Shown: piece by piece, positions 23,401 to 33,726 of the stretch | How the letters are laid out: each line of letters starts with the position of its first letter | Position numbering within the stretch: position 1 is the first letter of the stretch | DNA from: Lactuca virosa | Lineage: Eukaryota > Streptophyta > Magnoliopsida > Asterales > Asteraceae | Assembly (NCBI GenBank): GCA_928212115.1 | Contig: CAKMRJ010005523.1 | Location: forward strand, 244,281,161 to 244,345,160 | DNA length: 64,000 nucleotides | Direction of reading: 5' to 3' | Program-made: the position numbers and the translations under genes | The notes under the pieces: model-generated | What the model was told of the DNA's origin: nothing | Seen by the model: only the letters and a program-made list of their open reading frames with translations | Database searches by the model: none

Positions 23401-24725
23401 ACACGCAAATGGAAGGAGTAGATTTTCACGATACTTTTGCACCAGTGGCTAAACTTGTTACGATTTGAATTTTATTGACTATTGCGGTGAAAAAGAATTG
23501 GATTATTCACCAACTCGATGTGAATAATGCATTCTTGCATGGTGACTTGGAAGAAGATGTATACATGAAGATTCCCCAAGGATTTGGCAAAGAAGGAGAC
23601 ACGCGAGTATGTAAACTTAAAAAGTCACTGTACGACTTAAAGCAAGCAAGTCGCAATTGGCATCACAAGTTTACCACAGCTATTCGTGCACTTGGTTTCA
23701 TACAATCTCATGCTGACCACTCTCTTTTCATTTACAAAAATAACGATATTTTTGTGGCAGCTCTTATTTATGTAGACGATGTGGTCATTGTTGGTAATGA
23801 TGCAGAAAAGATCGAGAGTACGAAAGCTAGTCTCCATACCCAATTTAGTATCAAAGACCTTAGTAGTTTAAAATATTTTTTGGGGATCGAGGTGTCACGC
23901 ACGGAAGAAGGTTTAGTTCTCAGTCAACACAAATACACCATGGATATCTTGGACGATTCGGGTATGCTGGGGTGCAGACCAAGCCGTTTTCCCATGGAAC
24001 AGAACCTCAAACTTGATAAAGGTGACAATGAAAACCGGGTCGATGCAAATATGTATAGGCGTCTCGTTGGTTGTCTTTTGTATTTACAAGCCACTCGTCC
24101 CAATATAACATATTCGGTTAATATTTTGAGTCAGTTCGTATCCGATCCTAAACAGCCACACTGGGATGCAGCTTTACGTGTTTTACGCTATTTGAAGACC
24201 ACAATCGGGCAATGTATCTTGCTTCCAAAAGATGGGTCTACTAATCTAGTAGCTTATAGTGACTCCGACTGGTTGGGATGTCCCTACTCGCGCCGTTCTC
24301 GAACATGGTACTTACTTCTCCTTGGAGGAGCTCCCGTTTCTTGGAAATCCAAGAAACAATCGGTGGTTTCAAGGTCTTCCGCTGAGGCTGAATATCGTGC
24401 AATGGCAACGACAGTGAGTGAGATTCTTTGGGTTCGTTGGCTACTCACTGATTTGGGTGTTGTCATTAACTCGCCTACCACTCTCATGCGTGACAATGAA
24501 TCTACAAAACACATAGCACACAATCCAGTTTTCCATGAACGCACGAAACAAGTGGAAATGGATTGCTACTTTGTTCGAGAAAGGGTGGAATCAAAAGAGA
24601 TCGCTCCTGTTTGGGTTCACACAAAAGACCAACTGGCGGACTTACTCACTAAACCACTTGGCGCGGAACGACTGCAATCTCTCATGGTCAAGTTGAACAT
24701 TCGTAATATTCATGCTTCAACTTGA
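20420..24725 (+). pseudogene. Copia gag-pol polyprotein with three lesions
   Basis: The ATG at 20420 opens a frame that ends at a TAA at 20522; the coding sense continues in the next frame from 20521, so about one base was lost there. Gag holds the CX2CX4HX4C knuckle CSHCQREGHNKEGC (about 21289-21330). The protease has DSGAT (about 21550). The integrase has an HHCC region, D in HCDVWG and D in RCDNGG. A frame change at a six-G run (22282-22287) then separates it from the third acidic residue in QQNGVVERKH. The reverse transcriptase carries QLDVNNAFLHGDL and the catalytic YVDD (about 23770), preceded by a TGA at 23466-23468 in place of a likely CGA. RNase H keeps SDSDWLG and SSAEAEYRA. Otherwise the sequence is open for over 4.2 kb, so the lesions are few and recent. 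Confidence 0.9.
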
Positions 24726-24732
24726 GTGGGAG

Positions 24733-24911
24733 TAAAGGAATTATTATTATTATGTCACGTTTTATTTATCTTATTCTAGATAACCTTTTGATCTGATAGG
24801 TTAGGCTAGTTTGTTATTTTCATGTGACTATTTATCAAACTATTCTGATGTAACCAGCGAATCTTAAATTAATGAAACAAAACGATTCTCAGTATAATCC
24901 AACTTTCTTTA
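24733..24911 (+). repeat. 3' LTR of the copia element
   Basis: Same length as the 5' LTR. It is preceded by the polypurine tract GAGTGGGAG (24724-24732) and again has TAAAG...CTTTA ends. Confidence 0.95.
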
Positions 24912-25146
24912 ATAGATACATCAAACAACCGATGATATTCAATTTGTAATGTCTATTGTGCTTCAAATTTGCAATTTCTTACTTGTTAAGAGTTTTACAG
25001 AAAAAAACATGTTAATAATATTGATTGTGTACACTAAGTCTATATAAATTGATTCTCTCAATATATGATCGATAACATACACCAAATTAAATCACCTGAC
25101 TCGTGTACATAGCATTATATGTAGTTTTACCGAGCATATATTATGT

Positions 25147-25626
25147 TCAAGCACATTGCTTGAAACACGTACAACGACGACGAACACCGTCACATTTGCC
25201 ACTAATGAATCCTTTCTTTTCGCAGGAGCTATTACATTGCCCATCATTCGCACAACTAAATGCATGACTTGTCGTTTCACACATCTTTGCTTGTGTCAAA
25301 GTCACCAAAGTCTCATCTGCAACAACACAATCCATCATATCAAACAAGAAAAATATAAGTTTACATGCAAAAGATGTTTACATCTCAAAATATATCCACT
25401 TTCATAATCCAAAACCATCATTAACCATCTACGTTACATAATTAATTAAAAACAAAACTTAAAGAATCAACGTGTACACGAAAAATCTTCATATTTGAAC
25501 ATGTAACAAAAAGAATATAAAAGCACTAACATTACATAAACAAAAAGGGTAAAGTAGAAATAAAAGTAAAATACCAGTAGCAAAGAGAGCAAGGAGTAAC
25601 ATGAACACAAATAAACTTTTTCCCAT
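25147..25626 (-). CDS. Defensin-like cysteine-rich secreted peptide, copy 1
   Basis: Exon 1 (25626-25575) and exon 2 (25316-25147) splice across a 258-bp GT-AG intron into 73 residues. Exon 1 codes for nearly all of the signal peptide (MGKSLFVFMLLLALFAT), the usual exon split in plant defensin genes. The mature part has eight cysteines spaced CX8CX5CX3CX9CX6CXCX3C, which fits the CS-alpha-beta fold with four disulphides. Its third loop is basic (DGVRRR). Known relatives are secreted antimicrobial or signalling peptides; the target is not predictable here. A minus-strand TATA (TATATATAAA, 25678-25669) lies about 43 bp upstream. It is part of a small family with 27323-27816 and 42182-42677. Confidence 0.85.
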
Positions 25627-25668
25627 TTTGATATTGTATCACACGAAACAATAAAGAAACCACACCCC

Positions 25669-25678
25669 TTTATATATA
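25669..25678 (-). promoter_or_regulatory. TATA box of defensin-like copy 1
   Basis: TATATATAAA on the minus strand about 43 bp before the ATG. Equivalent TATATAAAGG and TATATAAG sequences occupy the same position in the other two copies (about 42725-42716 and 27878-27870). Confidence 0.6.
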
Positions 25679-26089
25679 GGAGGCTGGTTGCTTTCCTCAT
25701 GTTATGTAAACATCAATATATGCTCTTTGGATCATTGGATGAAACGACACAAAATAAGGTGTTTGAATTAGTTACTTAGGGCTTTTAAAATTACCAAACA
25801 AAAGTTCGGTTGAAACCTAACTATTGCATTTGACAAAATAAATAAATAATTATAGTTACTCATTTAAATATGATAATATGTATGAAAAAAAATGTCAAAC
25901 TAATATAGGGAAGAATTAGGTTAAAGTTTGAAGTACGTACTTGATTCAGAATGGGTTGGAGGTCGATAGCGAGATAGAGAGACGACAGAGAAGCAAGATG
26001 CTGAGACTCAGACCCAACGGATGTGACTATGTAATCATATACATTTATAGATATTTAAAATATCCGGTGGTAAGTTGATAATCTATTTA

Positions 26090-28400
26090 CTTTGTATTTA
26101 TTACATAAATAAGATGTTATATCTACAACATCTGGTTTGTATTTTTAGATCCTTTTGAGTATAAGCTAGATCATTATAATGAAAAAAAAATTGTACAATC
26201 AATATTTTCTCACACTTTCCTTTGCAAACGAAAGAGGCATCGGCTTGAGTGGACTTTCTTTCAAGATCGTAGGCAAGAAAAAGGCCTATCGCCATTAATC
26301 TTCGCTTTGTACATTTATATAAAAAATTGAAATCAATTCTTATATTTAAGAGACACAACATATCTAATCTAAGGGCTAATATAGTAATTTGTTAGAATAC
26401 ACATGAGCTTTTCCGTAAACAATGCTTGAAGTGGTTTTCGTATTCAAAGTTTTTTTGTTTCAATTAAAAACTTTAAGCTTATACTTTCGAACGAAACTTT
26501 TTCTTTTATTCGTATTTCTTCTTAAAACTTAAAATCAAAAGGCTCCTAAAAACTTTCAAAAGCTTGTTGAACACGTCTCGTTGCCATTTTGTGGATGAAA
26601 CAAAACCATAGTTAGATGTCATATTGTCGACATCCGATGATATGAAATGAACTTTTCCATAAGAATTTAAAAAAAAAAAAAAATATAATGCATTGAACTT
26701 GACTTGTGGAGGAGGTTAAACAAATTATTTTATTTTTTTGAAATATGTTGCACTGAAATTTGTGGATTTCAATAAATGACTAATAAAATTGTATGAAAAA
26801 TACAACTAATGGAGTTCTTATGGATGTCCTAACACATTAATTGGATCCGAACCATTATAACTGCAAAAATACTATGCCTATCTCTGTATAAGTATTTTCT
26901 TGTGATTTTGACCAAAAACCTAGACCTGAACATATATAGTCTAACATCTACTAGATCTGCATTTTACCTTCGCTTTTACATTTTGCTTCCAAAAAATGAA
27001 TAGGAACCTCAAACTATCGATGTTTGTTATGCCAAAACTATTGTGCTTCAATGTTGTGATTTTTTACTTGTTTTTTATAACTCGTTTTTAAAAATTTTAC
27101 AAAAAAATGTTATTAATCTTGATTGTGTATAGTAAGTCTATACAAAATGCATTATCTCAATATATGTTGATAAGAGTGAATATCAAGTTCGATAAACTTC
27201 TGTCTAACCATGGATAGTTGCATGGTATGCTAAAAACTCCAAACTTTATTGATATACACGAAACTAAGTCACGTACGTAACTGGTGTACATAGTATTATA
27301 AGTAGTTTTATAAAGCATATGTTTAAGCACAATGCTTCAAACACCTACAACGCCGATGCATACCATTACATTTTCCGCTATAATAAATCCTTTCTTTTTG
27401 CAGGAGCTATCACACTTCCCATCATTCACACAACTAAATGCATGCTCTGTTGTTTCACATATCTTTTCTTGTGTCGAAGTCACCAAAACATCATCTGCAA
27501 CAAAACAATCCATCATATTAAGCAAGAAAAATATAATTTTACATGTTTACATCTCAACTAGCAGGCATAGTTTCTACAAATATATCCACTTTGAAAATCC
27601 AAAACCATCATTAACCATCTACGATACATGATTAATAAAAAAAACAAAACATGAAGAATCGACGTGTCAAAGAAAAATATTCATATTTGACCATGATACA
27701 AAAAGAATATAAAAGCACTAACATTACATCAACAAAAAATGTAAAGTATAAATAAAGTAAAATGCATGTAGTTAAGAGAGCAATAAACAACATGAACACA
27801 AATAAGTTTTTTTCATTTTGATATCGTATCACAAGAAACAACACATATGTAAAAAAACCACAACTTAACCTCTTATATAGGAAACTGGTTGCTTTCCTCA
27901 TGTTACATAAACATCAATGTACATATGCTTTTTAGGTCATTTGATGACACGATACAAAATAAGGTATTTGAAATTGTTACTTGGGGATTTTAAAATTACT
28001 AAACAAAAGTTAGGTTAAAACCTAACTATTGCATTTGACAAAATAACCAATTAATTACAATTACAGAATCAAATATAATAATATTTATCACAAAAATGCC
28101 AAAGTAATATTGGGATTTCAAAATTATGAAACAAGAATTAAGTTAAAGTTTGAAGTGCGTACTTGATTTATAATGGGTTGGACGTTGAGAGAAAGATAGA
28201 GAGATGGATTGCACCACCAGAGCGAGAAGCTGAGACTCAAACCCAATGAATAACGTGAATTGCACTTACGTTTCGTTGGAGAATGGAGAGTAAAGTGAAT
28301 TGCTATTTTTCGTTGCGTTGAAGTTGACTAGCTGAGAGAGCCAACAAATGGGCTATATTTATTTCCAGTTTCATTTACTCCTTAACCCAATGTGCCCCAA
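26090..28400. repeat. Tandem duplication unit 2 (defensin locus)
   Basis: Aligns in order with unit 1 minus its two insertions, from the shared TTACATAAATA(A/G)GATGTTATAT start to the GAGACTCARACCCAA block near the right end (25995-26030 against 28220-28250). Divergence is substantial, with many indels, so the duplication is old. Confidence 0.7.
27323..27816 (-). pseudogene. Defensin-like gene copy 2, broken
   Basis: Base-by-base similarity to copy 1 over promoter, exon 1, intron and exon 2, but with several lesions. Exon 1 lacks one base after MKK, which destroys the signal-peptide frame. The GT donor at the exon-1 end is replaced by CA. Exon 2 begins well (CETTEHAFSCVNDGKCDSSC) but one extra base after KKKGFI puts the last four cysteines out of frame. 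The downstream cysteine pattern is still readable in the shifted frame and ends at 27323. It is non-functional as a peptide gene. Confidence 0.85.
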
Positions 28401-28639
28401 CAACTCGAATGAATCTCTTAGAAGTTAGAACCTGTGAGGGCGCCTTTTGCCGTTTCTTTCATATCGTTTTAGGATTTTTTTTTTTTTTTTTTTTTTTTAC
28501 AAGTAAAGAGCAAGTTTGGTCCCTGTAGCATACCAAAAAGTGTAGTTTGAGTCTAATTGTTTTTTTATCACATGGTCAGTCCAAAGTTCAGGATAATATA
28601 TATTGTACAAAGAGAACACTACAAGAATACATAGCTATG

Positions 28640-29095
28640 GCGACGACACCTATACCGACGACAAAAGTCGTCGCTTCCGCCTATGCCGACGACAAGTCGT
28701 CGCCACACGTTTTGCCAACTTTGACCAAAATCGTTTGACCCGGATACTTGTGCCGACGACATGTCGTCTCGAAACCTCTGGCGGGAACGACCAAAAAATA
28801 CGCGGTATGCTGAAAACCTATGCCGACCACATGTCGTCGGTATAGCTTTCGATAAATCTATTTTCCAATTATATATATTCAATGGTCCGGTTTATCAAAA
28901 CGACCCAGTTTTACGGAATCTATACCGACGACTTGTCGTCGGCAATCCACGTGGCGATCCGTGTGAAAACACTATACCGACGACTTGTCGTCGGCATAGA
29001 TTTTTTATTTTTCATTTTTTTTATTTCAGCAAAAAAAAAGTAAACGGCGTCGTTTATTTTAACCCTATACCGACGACATGTCGTTGGCATAGGGG
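28640..29095. repeat. Left subterminal repeats of the CACTA element
   Basis: At least seven copies or half-copies of GCCGACGACATGTCGTCGGC, variants with AAG or TTG at the centre, near 28640, 28684, 28752, 28822, 28923, 28975 and 29068. In En/Spm-type elements such repeats bind the element's TnpA-like protein. Confidence 0.85.
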
Positions 29096-29447
29096 TTTAC
29101 CTAAAAGACCACAGTCTGTGTTTCATTTGCACGCAACGTCGCAGCCTCTTTCTCTTTCTCTCGCGATCGGCGAAAAATCGAAGCTACCCTCCCAAAATCT
29201 GGCGATTAGCACCAGGTAATATCTCTTCTACCCGATTTCTCTCTTTATTACTGTGTGGTCAAGATTTTTACCCCTAATTTGGAGTTTTTTTATGTTATTT
29301 ATTGCAATTGGTTCACCACCATCGGCTTCCACCATTTTCAGCCATCCCCACCGGCGAGTCCACCTCCGGTTCACCACCTTCGGCCTTCTCTCCTTCACTG
29401 CTTCATCATGTAAGTGTTGATCGGTTTTGGTGTTTTGTTGCTATCGT

Positions 29448-29482
<35 letters not shown>

Positions 29483-30196
29483 CCTGATTTGGTGTATTTT
29501 TGGTGACCACCAGCCACCACCGGAGGATACCTATCAAAGTTGACAATTGGAATCCTGCCATCACAGCAAAAAGAAAAAAACAGGTTAGTATTTTTATTTA
29601 TAATTTTTTTTTTGAAATTGTGATTGTATATATGTATAAGTTTATATGAAATTGGAATCATTGTATGACTATGGGATTGTTTGTTTGGTATGTGTTTGAT
29701 TGTGCTGTTTGTTTGCTATGTGTATGATTGTATTGTTTGTTTAGTATATGTATGTTTGTTTGTTTAGGTGAATCAAGTGTGGTTGCTAGGAGGAATGTTG
29801 GTGAATCAAGTGTGGTGAATCAAGTGTGGTTGCTAGGAGGAATGTTGGTGAATCAAGTGTGGTTGCTAGGAGGAATGTTGCTCCTACTATAAACGATGAC
29901 GATTTCATTAACGATGACAATGACGACGGTGATACGTACTCTTCAGATGAAGAAATAAATAATGAAAAATATGATAGTGATGATGATGTTGTAGATGTAT
30001 ATTGTTCTAGTGATGAATCTAGTTATTATATATCCTGATTGCTTATAATATTTGTTAAATTTTCAAATGTTGCTTATTTATAATTAGCTTTATTATATAT
30101 TTTGAATGTTTATAATATTTGTTAAATTTTCAAATGTTGCTTATTTATAATTAGCTTTATTATATATTTTGAATGTTTATAATATTTGTTAAACAG

Positions 30197-31802
30197 ATGG
30201 CAGAAGTCGCGAGGGGACATGGAGGAGACGGTGGGGATAGACCACCACACGGGGTCGCACACGGTGTACCATCGGGTTGCCAATCTTGTAAGTTACATGA
30301 AATTTTTAAGTATTAGATATATTAAAGTTTTAAATTTCTAAATTTTCAATTCTATATGTAAATGTAGCACAAGCGAAGAATGTGAATGTGAATAAGCGTG
30401 GCAAAGGGAGAAACTTAAATTTGTACGACGAGTATGAAAACAACAAGTGTAATCCTTTGGATTTGCGAATTGATATCTCCGGGCGGACGTACCGATTTGT
30501 GGGGGACAACGGGCAAATGTTTGTCAGACTGATCTCAAATCTGGTGGGATCAAAGGTACCGTTGCATTATCATACTTGGCGTCGTGTTCCTATCAAATTC
30601 AAAGATGATTTATATCCCGAGCTAGAAGTAAGTATACAATATATTTTATATGTATTGAATTTTACACTTATTAAATATTTTTTTACTAATCAAATATGTT
30701 TTTCCTTTTGTAGACTTATTTTGATCTAAATAGGTACCGGGGCACAGACTTGTGGGAACCCCTTCGAGCGGGTATCCAAGCAGACATGCAAAGAGCTTAT
30801 CGAGACTGCAAGCATGATATGAAAAATCATTTTGATAGAGTTGGTGGATATCATGATGTGGAAAGGGCAAGAAGATGTCCACCGACTAATTGGTCCGCCG
30901 AAGCTTGGAATAAAATGATTGATTTGTTATTTTTGACCGATGAATACAGACGCACGTCGGACAAAAATAAAATTTGTAGGTCGAAACTTCCGCACACAAG
31001 TGCTCACGGATGTAGACCCTATGCTCAACGACGACGTTATTTAGAGGTAATAAAATATTATAGTATTAGTTAAAAGTGTTATTAACATTTGTATAAATAT
31101 ATTTATTGATTTCACTAATTATAGGAAAAAATGGGAATGAAGCCGCAACATATTGAGGGTTGGAGACAAATGCGCTACAAAGAAGGTTCGGGTTGGTGTA
31201 CAAGTCGAGCAGTCGAGCACAAGAAGATTGGGTAAGTGATAAACGAAATGAATGTGTTGTTTAAATATATTATTATTATTAATTATAGTTTTTTGTTTAA
31301 GAAATATTATTATTATTTTAATGTTTAAGTTTAGTTATTTGTTTTAATTAATGTATGTTTATTGTTTTCTTTATTTTAAGAAAAAATTCAAAAATAATAT
31401 GAGAAAATGTAAAGTGAGGTTGGGGAAGGCGGAATAGTAGACGAGGAAGAATGTTTAGAACGTGCCCTTGGGACGAGACGCGGGCATGCTTGCGGGGTGG
31501 GTAGGAGACCAACCGCCAACTTCGGTTTAATTCCAAATGAACGACCTTCCACTTCAAAATCGTCCCAATCTCAATCCCAATTTGATGCACAACAAATGCA
31601 AGAATACTTGCAACAATATAATGCATCATTGGCGGCATGTATTCCGGGCTTCCAACCACCACCACTTCCTAACTTTCTATTCAACTCTAACACACAAGCA
31701 ACTACCTCTCAACAAGTTGCCGAAAGGATGGAAGAAGAAGGAGAAGGAGAAGAAGGAGAAGGAGAAGAAGGAGAAGGATGTGATTATGATAATGATGTTT
31801 GA
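30197..31802 (+). CDS. TnpA-like protein with plant transposase (Ptta/En/Spm) domain
   Basis: Five exons, 30197-30287, 30368-30627, 30714-31046, 31125-31231 and 31415-31802, all GT-AG, give 392 residues without a stop. The ATG at 30197 comes straight after an AG acceptor, so a further 5' exon (for example the acidic open stretch 29826-30038) may exist and the start is uncertain. Residues 45-120 carry the start of the Ptta/En/Spm domain; a conserved DLWEPLRAGIQADMQRAYRD stretch follows, then NWSAEAWNKMIDLLFLTDEY, and RGHACGVGRRP marks the end. The C-terminus is Gln-rich and ends in a Glu/Gly repeat (EEGEGEEGEGEEGEG). Such proteins bind the subterminal repeats and help assemble CACTA ends; DNA binding here is inferred from family and context. 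Confidence 0.75.
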
Positions 31803-31969
31803 TGTTTTTTTAGTGTTTTGAACAATGTTAGTTAACTACTTGAATTTGAACAATGGTACTTAGTTAATGTATTTCCATTGATATATGTTGGAATGTGTTT
31901 TGGATTTGTTAAAAATGTAGGAATGGCAATGTACTAAATCTGTAAAATTGAAAAAAAAACAAACATGGC

Positions 31970-32345
31970 CTATCCCGACGACATGTCGTCGCTATAGGTA
32001 TGTCATTGGCTCCTGTTAAAACCCTATAGCGACGACTTGTCATCGTAATAGACAAATCCTGTGGCGACAACATGTCGTCACGATAGCTTTACCGACGACA
32101 AGTCGCCGCTATAGGTAGTTAATAAAACTTTATTTTTTATCCCCGAAAATATGATTGACGAAACCTATCCCAACGACTTGTCGTCGTGATAGGTGAAGCT
32201 ATCGCGACGACATCTATACCGACGACACTATTGACCTATGCCGACACGCCTATGCCGACGACTCTATCCCGACGACATGTCGTTGGCATACCCTATGCCG
32301 ACGACATGTCGTCGGGAGAGAGCCCGAATTCGTCGTCGCTATAGC
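31970..32345. repeat. Right subterminal repeats of the CACTA element
   Basis: About nine further copies or half-copies of the GCCGACGACATGTCGTCGGC family, near 31976, 32030, 32067, 32092, 32170, 32205, 32260, 32270 and 32295. They are more diverged than those on the left (for example CCCAACGACTTG). Confidence 0.8.
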
Positions 32346-32394
32346 TTGTTAATGTTGTAGTGGAAGGACTAAATGTGAACAAAAAAGAACCTCC

Positions 32395-32705
32395 TTTACC
32401 ACCTCCATCCACCTCCTCCACCACCACCACCTCTACATTCACCTTCATCACCACCACCACTGCATCTGTCACCACCACCACCATCACCTCCATCACTACA
32501 ACCAACATTGGTGGAAGAGGTCGAGGTGGCGTCGGAGGTGGTGATAGAGATGGTGGCGGTTGGTGGAGGTGGAGGTGACAAAGGTGAAGCTGGTGGTGGT
32601 GGAGAAGGCAGTGGTAGAGGTGGTGGCGGTGGCGATGATCGAGGTGGTGAGGAGGTGGTGGCGGCGGAGGTGGTGAGGGTGGCGGTGGTGGTGGGGGAGG
32701 TGGTT
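32395..32705. repeat. CCA-rich to GGT-rich inverted trinucleotide block
   Basis: From 32395 to about 32505 the plus strand is almost purely CCA/CAC/TCA triplets. From 32506 to 32705 it switches to GGT/GGA/GTG. The halves can pair imperfectly. Glycine-rich and proline-rich frames seen here on both strands are by-products. Confidence 0.7.
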
Positions 32706-33034
32706 AGTCATTTTCTGTTTGTACACTATATACCATCCAACTTGTTAAAACTGTTCACATATTACCTTTTTTCCTGTAGTAGTAGGTCGAAAGGGTAATA
32801 TGTGAACAAATTCAACAAGTTAGATGATATATAATGTAAGAAAAATGAAAAACAAAATGGACTAAATATAAACAAAATCAATAACACGATTTCATAGTTC
32901 TTTTTTAGTGTAAAAACGTAATAGATTAGTTTTTTTTTTTTTTTTTAAGTTAAAGAATTTGATGAAGTCCAAATCCAAAGGGGGTGAAAGTGACATTATA
33001 AAATTGAGGGGTGGTAACTGTAGAAAAATCAAAT

Positions 33035-33035
<1 letters not shown>

Positions 33036-33075
<40 letters not shown>

Positions 33076-33110
33076 CTATATATATATATCTATATATATA
33101 TATATATATA
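33036..33110. repeat. (TA)n microsatellite
   Basis: Interrupted TA repeat with occasional C, within the Helitron-like sequence left of the MULE. Confidence 0.85.
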
Positions 33111-33726
33111 TCGAGAGTAAACACAAAAGTTTAAAAGTGAAGAAGATGAAAGTGACATTTTAGAAATTTCAAACTTTGAGGGGGTAAATGCTATATTTTA
33201 AAAAGTAGAGGGGTGAAAAGTATAATTTTACAAAGTAGAGGAATAGAAAGTGTCGGTGTATATAAAAAGTCAAATTATATATATTACGGGGATAAACATA
33301 AAAGTTTAGAAAATAAAATGGGTGAAAAAGATATTATAAAAGTTTTAAAGGTAAAATGGTAAAATTGTTATAAAGTAGACAAAATTACACAGATGGTCCC
33401 TGTGGTTGGCACAAGAGACCAAAGATAGTCCTTATGAGGAATTTTGAACGAGTATGGTCCCTGTGGTTCCCAATTGTTGCACGGACAGTCCTTATGACTG
33501 ACTCTATTTAATTGCTGCCGTTTATCTAAATCACTTGACCCTCACACAAGGGTATTTTGGTCTTTTGCTTTATTACACGAAATGATCATATTCGTAAATG
33601 ATCCTTACATCTAGCTGCCATTTACATTACCCCAAGAAATCGTCCCTTTCTTTTCTCCTCTGGTTTTTCATCTTCATCACTTCAAAACTCAAACCGAAAC
33701 TAGGGTTTTCATCTTCATCTTTTGCG

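Larger units (their letters stand above)
20201..24911 (+). mobile_element. Ty1/copia retrotransposon with TA...TA LTR ends
   Basis: A 4711-bp element with 179-bp LTRs and a perfect 5-bp TSD ATAGA (20196-20200 and 24912-24916). The order of domains in the internal region (gag, protease, integrase, reverse transcriptase, RNase H) is that of copia. The two LTRs differ at only three positions, so the insertion is fairly recent. It sits inside unit 1 of the tandem duplication and is absent from unit 2. Confidence 0.95.
19080..26070. repeat. Tandem duplication unit 1 (defensin locus)
   Basis: The sequence at 19083-19133, 19553-20200 and 24912-26070 aligns in order with 26090-28400. Shared landmarks are the TAAGCTAGATYATTATAATGAA block (19560 and 26160), the TGGAGTTCTTATGGATG block (19983 and 26812), and the defensin gene with its upstream region. 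Two insertions, at 19134-19545 and 20201-24911, are absent from unit 2. Confidence 0.75.
28617..32362 (+). mobile_element. CACTA (En/Spm-type) transposon, non-autonomous
   Basis: A 3746-bp element that starts CACTACAAGAAT and ends ATTAACATT..TAGTG (CACTACAACATT in reverse complement), with a perfect 3-bp TSD GAA (28614-28616 and 32363-32365). The first 490 and last 390 bp are filled with palindromic subterminal repeats. Inside is one spliced gene with a Ptta/En/Spm domain. No TNP2-type DDE transposase is present, so mobility would need an enzyme from elsewhere. Confidence 0.95.

Noticed and set aside
26101..26361. Minus-strand frame with several Cys residues as a further secreted peptide gene
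   Set aside because: The parallel region of tandem unit 1 (about 19540-19680) does not keep the frame, and there is no signal peptide.
32508..32798. Glycine-rich protein frame
   Set aside because: It is made wholly of GGT/GGA/GTG triplets of a low-complexity inverted block, with no start context, signal peptide or intron.
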